A DNA stretch of 10,000 nt from Anaerolinea sp. (GTDB lineage Bacteria; Chloroflexota; Anaerolineae; Anaerolineales; Anaerolineaceae), in contig JAIWNK010000074.1 in assembly GCA_020216845.1 (NCBI GenBank), positions 1 through 10,000 of the forward strand. Reading direction: 5' to 3'. This document shows, in pieces, positions 6,473 to 10,000 of this stretch. Under the pieces are notes generated by a model. That model saw nothing but the letters and a program-made list of their open reading frames with translations. It was not told the DNA's origin and searched no databases. The first letter of the stretch is position 1, and every line of letters begins with the position of its first letter. Made by a program: the position numbers and the translations under genes.

Positions 6473-6969
6473 AGGACCTCCAGCAGGGTGGTCAGTTCCG
6501 CTTGACTCAGGCTGCCGGAGCGGTGGGCGGTGAGGGCTTGATGCAGGGGCAGCAGCAAGCCGTTGTAGGGTAGCACTTCCATGTTTTCAAGCGGTGGTTG
6601 CGGCGGGGCGCTGTGCAGGCGCGCCAGCGGCAGCAGGTTGCGCCGACCGGCGGCGGTTGGGCTGCCGAGGATGACGGCGGTGACGGGCAAACCGGCGGGC
6701 GGAATTTCGATCAGGGCGAGCAATTCGGGGGCATTGCGCTGCACGCTGTCAATCAGCAGGTTGAGCAGACGTTGCGCGCTACATGGCGCGACTGGCCAGG
6801 TGTAGGCAGCTGCCGGCAGGGATAGGCCGGGCAGTGGGGCATTGCCCAGGGTGTGTAATTCAGCAATCCAGGTGGGTTGAATGCCGCCGCGCTGCAAGGC
6901 TTGCTGCAATGCGGCAGGCAGCTCGGCGGGTGTGGTTGAGGTGCTGAGCAGCCAATAGGTCTCGCTCAT
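6469..6969 (-). CDS. Unrecognised 166-residue protein, weakly thiolase-like
   Basis: I do not recognise a named family. The product is Leu/Pro/Ala-rich with no signal peptide or membrane segment. The order ALQRGGIQPTWIAEL (24-38), a single cysteine Cys63 in PCSAQRLLNLLIDSVQ (62-77), then LLALIEIPPAG and VTAVILGSPTAAGRRN recalls the N-terminal half of thiolase/ketosynthase folds. There a Cys precedes a long helix and then a strand. At 166 residues it is far shorter than the usual about 390, so it would be a half-fold or something unrelated. ATG 6969 was chosen because it sits 1 nt after the homoserine dehydrogenase stop, with GGAG about 6 nt upstream. A longer reading upstream would overlap the hom C-terminus in a low-complexity Pro/Ala frame. 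Its ATGA overlap with folKP implies coupled translation. Confidence 0.7.
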   Translation of the reverse strand: MSETYWLLSTSTTPAELPAALQQALQRGGIQPTWIAELHTLGNAPLPGLSLPAAAYTWPVAPCSAQRLLNLLIDSVQRNAPELLALIEIPPAGLPVTAVILGSPTAAGRRNLLPLARLHSAPPQPPLENMEVLPYNGLLLPLHQALTAHRSGSLSQAELTTLLEVL

Positions 6970-6970
6970 G

Positions 6971-8005
6971 TCAGGCTCCGCGCAGGGCATTGAGCAGGTC
7001 GGCCAGTAAGCCGTAGGCGGTTGTTTCGGGGCCGGGGTTGGATTCGAGAATGCCGAGGCCGGGCAGCACGTCGCTGTGGAATTGAACGAAGGAGCTTGTG
7101 CCTTGCACGCTGAAGAGGGGCGATTCGGGGCCGATGCATTGCGGGGCAACGCGGGCATGGAGCAGTTGCCCGCCCCGTCGCTCGGCGGAGCAGACCAATT
7201 TCCAGCGTTTGCCAGCCTGATGAGCCTCGCGCAGCTGTTCGGCGGTTAGCTCACGAATGCCCTGCCGCTCAACCTGCTGCGGGGTGAGCGGAATGCCGAA
7301 CAAGACGGTTGAAAGGGCGGCGACTTTGATGGCCGCATCCCAGCCATCTACATCGGCGCTTGGGTCGGTTTCGGTGATGCCGATGGACTGCGCATAGGCA
7401 ATGGCTTCGGCGTAGCTGCGTCCGTTTTCCATTTGCTCGAGCAGCAAATTGGTGCAGGAGTTGAGGATGCCGTGAAAGCCACGCAATTCAATGGCGGGCA
7501 AGGGGCCGCGAAACAGTGAGAAGATGGGGGCGCCATCCATCACCGCTGATTCGAACAAGAACCGTCGTCCGCGCTCCTCGGCCAGGGCGCGCAGCTGCGA
7601 ATAGCCAAAAACAACCGCGCCTTTGTTGGCGGTGATGGCGTGCATGCCTTTTTCCAGGCCGGCCCGCAGGTATGCGATGGCGGGGTGACCGGTGTTGTGA
7701 TTGACGGGCGTGTTTTCGAGCAAGACCTGTGCCGGGCAGGCGTAGACGAAGGCGGGGCCATCCGGTGCTTCGGGGTCGGCGGAGAGTGCGGTGAGCGGCA
7801 GGCCGTCTTCGGCCATTTCCAGGGCGCGGGTTAGGTTGATGCCGCCCGAGTCGATGGCGCGGCCATGCCGGGCGGTGAGGATGCCGGTGACCAGAATGTG
7901 CAGGTCAAATTCTTGCGCCAGGGTTTTTTCCTTGCGCAGCAGCAGGCGCGCAAAGGCGCGGCCGACGTTGCCAAAACCAATCAAACACAGGGTGATCGTA
8001 CGCAT
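6971..8005 (-). CDS. hom: Homoserine dehydrogenase, short form without ACT domain
   Basis: The enzyme reduces aspartate semialdehyde to homoserine with NAD(P)H, the branch point to threonine and methionine. The 344-residue product has a Rossmann motif GFGNVG (10-15), ITANK with Lys128, ESAVMDGAPIFSL (152-164), and GILNSCTNLLLEQME (179-193). The catalytic block TETDPSADVDGWDAAIKVA (211-229) contains Glu212, Asp223 and Lys227, which align with the acidic and lysine residues known for yeast homoserine dehydrogenase. It ends before an ACT domain would begin, so the common C-terminal threonine-feedback module is missing. ATG 8005 has AAGGAG at 8013-8018, 7 nt upstream. It lies 18 nt after the SCO1664-family gene and 1 nt before the next gene, in mid-operon. 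Confidence 0.93.
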   Translation of the reverse strand: MRTITLCLIGFGNVGRAFARLLLRKEKTLAQEFDLHILVTGILTARHGRAIDSGGINLTRALEMAEDGLPLTALSADPEAPDGPAFVYACPAQVLLENTPVNHNTGHPAIAYLRAGLEKGMHAITANKGAVVFGYSQLRALAEERGRRFLFESAVMDGAPIFSLFRGPLPAIELRGFHGILNSCTNLLLEQMENGRSYAEAIAYAQSIGITETDPSADVDGWDAAIKVAALSTVLFGIPLTPQQVERQGIRELTAEQLREAHQAGKRWKLVCSAERRGGQLLHARVAPQCIGPESPLFSVQGTSSFVQFHSDVLPGLGILESNPGPETTAYGLLADLLNALRGA

Positions 8006-8023
8006 GGGGAAACTCCTTACAAA

Positions 8024-8755
8024 TCAAATCGGTGGCCAGGGATAGGCCCGTTTGTGAGGGTTGGGCAGGGGAAAGGTCTGCGTTTCGAGCAGGGCTCGCC
8101 CCCGACGCAAGAGGGCGCGAATTTCACCGGGGCGCAACAGCGGTTGGAGGGCGGCGCGCAGGGCGGTTTCTTCGTCCAACAGGCGCTGCACATCGTTCAG
8201 CAACTCTGCCGGGATGGGCTGACCGGCAAAATCCCAAATGACGGTGCGCAGCTTGGGCTCGGTGTGAAAACAAATGCCGTGATCAATTGCCCAGAGGTGA
8301 TCATGTTCATCCAAGAGCAAATGGCCGCCTTTGCGGTCGGCGTTGTTGAGCAAGAGGTCGAAGACGGCGACCGGGCGCAGGCGTTGACGATGCTCGGCGG
8401 AGAAGGTGAAGTAGTGTTGTTGGGGGTTATGGACGATGAAGCGTTGTAACGCGCCGGGGCCATAGGGCAGTTTGCGGCGGCGGTAGATCGTTTCTGGCAC
8501 GAGGTGCCAGCCGAGTTGTTGGCTGACGATGTAGGCGGCAACCTCGCGGCGGGTCAGGCTGCGCTCGGGAAAGTCCCACAGGGGGCGTTCACCGCGCGTC
8601 GGTTTGTAGACGGCGAGCACAGGCGGCTCACTTTGCAGCTCGACCAAAAAGGTGTGGTTGGAGCTGTTGATGAATTCGCCGCGCAGGTGCACAGGGGCTT
8701 CTTGCAGGGCGAGCAGGATGGGGTTGGTGAGTGCTGTCGGTGCGTCGTTGGGCAT
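8024..8755 (-). CDS. SCO1664-family kinase-like protein
   Basis: The 243-residue product matches the SCO1664 family, a PI3/PI4-kinase-like group first noted in Actinobacteria; no substrate is known to me. Features seen: LAVYKPTRGERPLWDFP (47-63) with Lys51 as the likely ATP-contacting lysine; Glu71 in LTRREVAAY as its partner; the catalytic-loop-like FDLLLNNADRKGGHLLL (132-148) with Asn138, Asp140 and His145; and AIDHGICF (156-163) with Asp158 as the DFG-like metal ligand. The kinase core therefore looks complete. ATG 8755 is 8 nt after the DUF3090 stop. A longer frame from TTG 8794 would overlap DUF3090 and adds an unconserved-looking head, so I rejected it. The ribosome site is weak (AGGG), suggesting translation coupled to the gene before it. 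Confidence 0.87.
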   Translation of the reverse strand: MPNDAPTALTNPILLALQEAPVHLRGEFINSSNHTFLVELQSEPPVLAVYKPTRGERPLWDFPERSLTRREVAAYIVSQQLGWHLVPETIYRRRKLPYGPGALQRFIVHNPQQHYFTFSAEHRQRLRPVAVFDLLLNNADRKGGHLLLDEHDHLWAIDHGICFHTEPKLRTVIWDFAGQPIPAELLNDVQRLLDEETALRAALQPLLRPGEIRALLRRGRALLETQTFPLPNPHKRAYPWPPI

Positions 8756-8763
8756 GGTCAGCC

Positions 8764-9291
8764 CTAGTGCTTGTGACCGTTTTTCTTGGGGCAAAAGTGT
8801 CCGGCGGGGTCTATGGGTTCACCGCATTGGGGGCAGATGGCGCGCCCGCGGCTGGCAAGTTCAACGCACCAACGGGCCAGGATGAGCATTTGGGTGCGCG
8901 AGGCCCAAAAGCGCACAACGCTCAAGTCTTCGGGGTCTTCCTGGCCGATGAGCGCTTCTCGGGCAACCAGGCACATGCGGTCGCGCGTTTCATCATAGGC
9001 CAGGCCCAATTCGCCAACGCGAAAGAGCGGGTCAAACGGCGGCATGAGGTGCATATCCATTTCGTCATACTCGGCGGATGGTGGTTCGAGCGTTGGTATT
9101 TGCTCAGCGATTTCGAACAGGAATTGTTCAATGCCGATGGCAAGCGTTTGGATCTGAATTTTTTCGACCAGCAGGGTGATGATCTGTTCACCCTGACGCC
9201 CTTGTAGATAAAAAACACGTTCGCCGGGTTGACCGATGGCTTCAACGCTGATGTGCGAAACAGGGTCAAGTTCAAGGTTGTATTTTGGCAT
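8764..9291 (-). CDS. DUF3090 family protein with C-terminal zinc-ribbon-like motif
   Basis: The 175-residue product matches DUF3090, a family of unknown function usually encoded beside SCO1664-family genes, as here. The N-terminal part is a beta/alpha domain with GERVFYLQGRQGEQIITLLVEK and a helix IGIEQFLFEIAEQI. A middle segment (FRVGELGLAYDETRDRMCLVARE) is characteristic. The C-terminus is CPQCG-EPIDPAGHFCP, giving Cys153, Cys156, His165 and Cys167 as likely metal ligands. ATG 9291 was chosen because GGGAG at 9301-9305 lies about 9 nt upstream and MPKYNLELDP is a family-like start; ATG 9315 further upstream has no such site. It is the first gene of the minus-strand operon, about 38 nt from the predicted transcript start. 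Confidence 0.88.
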   Translation of the reverse strand: MPKYNLELDPVSHISVEAIGQPGERVFYLQGRQGEQIITLLVEKIQIQTLAIGIEQFLFEIAEQIPTLEPPSAEYDEMDMHLMPPFDPLFRVGELGLAYDETRDRMCLVAREALIGQEDPEDLSVVRFWASRTQMLILARWCVELASRGRAICPQCGEPIDPAGHFCPKKNGHKH

Positions 9292-9335
9292 GGTGAAAAC
9301 TCCCTTTGGGGACACTGGGTAATTGACTTTTGTGC

Positions 9336-9364
9336 ATTATATCCCAAACGGGGTGTTTTTGCCG
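9336..9364 (-). promoter_or_regulatory. Promoter of the DUF3090-SCO1664-hom-folKP operon
   Basis: On the minus strand a perfect TATAAT box lies at 9341-9336. The -35 position, 17 nt upstream (9359-9364), reads CGGCAA, a poor match. The predicted transcript start is near 9329, giving a leader of about 38 nt with the GGGAG ribosome site. The leader can form a 4-bp UCCC-CAAA-GGGA hairpin covering part of that site; whether this matters is unknown. Confidence 0.55.
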
Positions 9365-9426
9365 GTTGAAAGTGTAATTGTTTGCGTTCCGCGGTTGGGT
9401 GTATTGCGTGGTTGGTTTGTGTGTGG

Positions 9427-9498
9427 GGGCGGGGCCTGGTGCGAGAATGCCATGGGTGGGCATGGCTGGACGCGTGAAGGGCGTGGCCTGGTGCGAGA
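9427..9498. repeat. Direct repeat pair flanking a palindrome in the divergent intergenic region
   Basis: GGGCGGGGCCTGGTGCGAGA (9427-9446) recurs at 9479-9498 with one mismatch, a period of 52 bp. Between the copies is a perfect inverted repeat, GCCATG-GGTGGG-CATGGC (9449-9466). Neither strand has a convincing gene here. It could be a protein-binding array or a remnant of a small dispersed repeat. Confidence 0.7.
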
Positions 9499-9503
9499 CC
9501 GTC

Positions 9504-9528
9504 CTGCCCCTACCGGGGGCGGCTTTTT
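9504..9528 (+). terminator. Hairpin with T-run upstream of the last gene
   Basis: A 7-bp stem CTGCCCC (9504-9510) / GGGGCGG (9516-9522), with one G-U pair and a 5-nt loop, is followed by C and TTTTT (9524-9528). It has the form of an intrinsic terminator. No plus-strand gene precedes it for over 4 kb, so it may block stray transcription before the promoter at 9538, or belong to the repeat element beside it. Confidence 0.4.
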
Positions 9529-9537
9529 GCCAATTTG

Positions 9538-9546
9538 TGCTATCAT
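9538..9546 (+). promoter_or_regulatory. Extended -10 promoter of the last gene
   Basis: TG-C-TATCAT is an extended -10 element (TGn plus a 5 of 6 match to TATAAT). The -35 position, 17 nt upstream, is GGCGGC, which is no match; extended -10 promoters can work without one. The predicted start is near 9552, about 25 nt before ATG 9577. Confidence 0.5.
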
Positions 9547-9576
9547 TAACCCGAATTGCATCTTGTGGAGGGAGGC

Positions 9577-10000
9577 ATGGCCTTTTCACTTGACGAATGG
9601 AAGACAAAGACGGCACAGGTGGTGCGCGAGCGCTTGCCGTTGCTGAAGCAGGCTGAGGCCGATGGTTTGTATTTCATCCTGGCGAGCTTTGCCTTTTTGC
9701 CGGCGGTGCAAGCCGCCGGGCAGGGCGACGCGACGGTTTGGTCAACGGTGGCTGCGACGCTTGGCAATGTGGGGGCGGGGCTGTTGGCCAATTTGTTGCA
9801 GCACGGCAAGGACTGGGTTGATGCGGACGTGGCCAGGGAATTGCTCAACCGGGCGCAGACGGATGAGCAAGCGCGCCAAACCCTGGATACCCTGTTGAAA
9901 GAATTGGGTGTGGTGACGGTGACGCAGCAGGCACTGAGCGAGGCAGACCGGGCCTGGTTTGTCGAGGCGCTGCGCGCCGAATTGCGCAGGCTGGGCAGCG
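9577..10000 (+). CDS. Unknown protein, N-terminal 141 residues (3' end beyond window)
   Basis: The frame is open from ATG 9577 to the window end, with GGAGGGAGG at 9567-9575 directly upstream. It reads MAFSLDEWKTKTAQVVRERL and then a hydrophobic stretch at about residues 31-47 (LYFILASFAFLPAVQAA). Next comes a Gly/Ala/Leu segment (TVAATLGNVGAGLLANLLQ), then charged amphipathic helices ending ADRAWFVEALRAELRRLG. I recognise no catalytic motif. The ATLGNVGAGLLANLLQ-type helix followed by helical residues resembles, from memory, the N-terminal adaptor region of large multidomain Chloroflexota proteins that carry STAND/NACHT, CHAT or formylglycine-enzyme-like domains. This is a low-confidence inference because the decisive part is outside the window. 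It has its own promoter and is divergent from the DUF3090 operon. Confidence 0.8.
   Translation, partial: MAFSLDEWKTKTAQVVRERLPLLKQAEADGLYFILASFAFLPAVQAAGQGDATVWSTVAATLGNVGAGLLANLLQHGKDWVDADVARELLNRAQTDEQARQTLDTLLKELGVVTVTQQALSEADRAWFVEALRAELRRLGS

Noticed and set aside
6970..7158. Longer N-terminus for the small unknown protein
   Set aside because: It would overlap the 3' part of hom by about 190 nt, and the extra residues are Pro/Ala/Ser low-complexity shadow. ATG 6969 has a ribosome site and ideal spacing.
7865..8449. 194-codon plus-strand frame across the hom/SCO1664 junction
   Set aside because: It is antisense to two confidently assigned genes, with no ribosome site and no family features.
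9323..9646. 107-codon plus-strand frame spanning the divergent intergenic region
   Set aside because: It overlaps the start of the better supported gene at 9577 in another frame, contains the repeats and hairpin, and is rich in Gly, Trp, Cys and Arg as expected for noise.

Overview
The window reads as a gene-dense stretch of a Chloroflexota chromosome, most likely class Anaerolineae. This is an inference from content: Thr/Pro-rich linkers behind lipoprotein signals, an NBR1-type Ig-like domain on an exported lipoprotein, a DUF3090 plus SCO1664-family pair, and a HPPK-DHPS fusion. It carries no rRNA, tRNA, CRISPR array or recognisable transposase. Every gene is colinear and intact except the two cut by the window edges.

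Left part, plus strand (1-3426): the 3' part of ccmA, then ccmB, ccmC and a small ccmD-like gene. Stop and start codons overlap at ccmA/ccmB and ccmC/ccmD, and ccmB/ccmC lie 2 nt apart. This is the membrane part of cytochrome c maturation system I, which moves or loads heme outside the membrane. No ccmE or ccmF follows directly. A lipoprotein with an NBR1-like Ig domain comes 29 nt later, and the unit ends at a strong intrinsic terminator (3391-3426).

Second plus-strand unit (3430-5138): a near-consensus sigma-70 promoter overlaps three CAATTG motifs. It drives a secreted protein built of three 90-residue repeats, followed 11 nt later by a lipoprotein with a small C-terminal domain. Both are envelope proteins of unknown function.

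Right part, minus strand (9291 down to 5135): a compact five-gene operon in the order DUF3090, SCO1664-family kinase-like protein, homoserine dehydrogenase, an unrecognised 166-residue protein, and folK-folP fusion. Gaps are 18 nt or less. It starts behind a TATAAT box at 9336-9341. It combines an aspartate-family amino acid enzyme, folate synthesis, and the poorly understood DUF3090/SCO1664 pair. It ends face to face with the lipoprotein gene, the two stop codons sharing TTAA at 5135-5138.

A divergent intergenic region (9292-9576) holds a 20-bp direct repeat pair with a palindrome between, a hairpin plus T-run, and an extended -10 promoter. It leads into a plus-strand gene that runs off the end (9577-10000), whose first 141 residues are not a family I can name.

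The most interesting unexplained items are the triple-repeat secreted protein with its operator-like promoter, the DUF3090/SCO1664/hom/unknown/folKP operon, and the truncated gene at the right edge.
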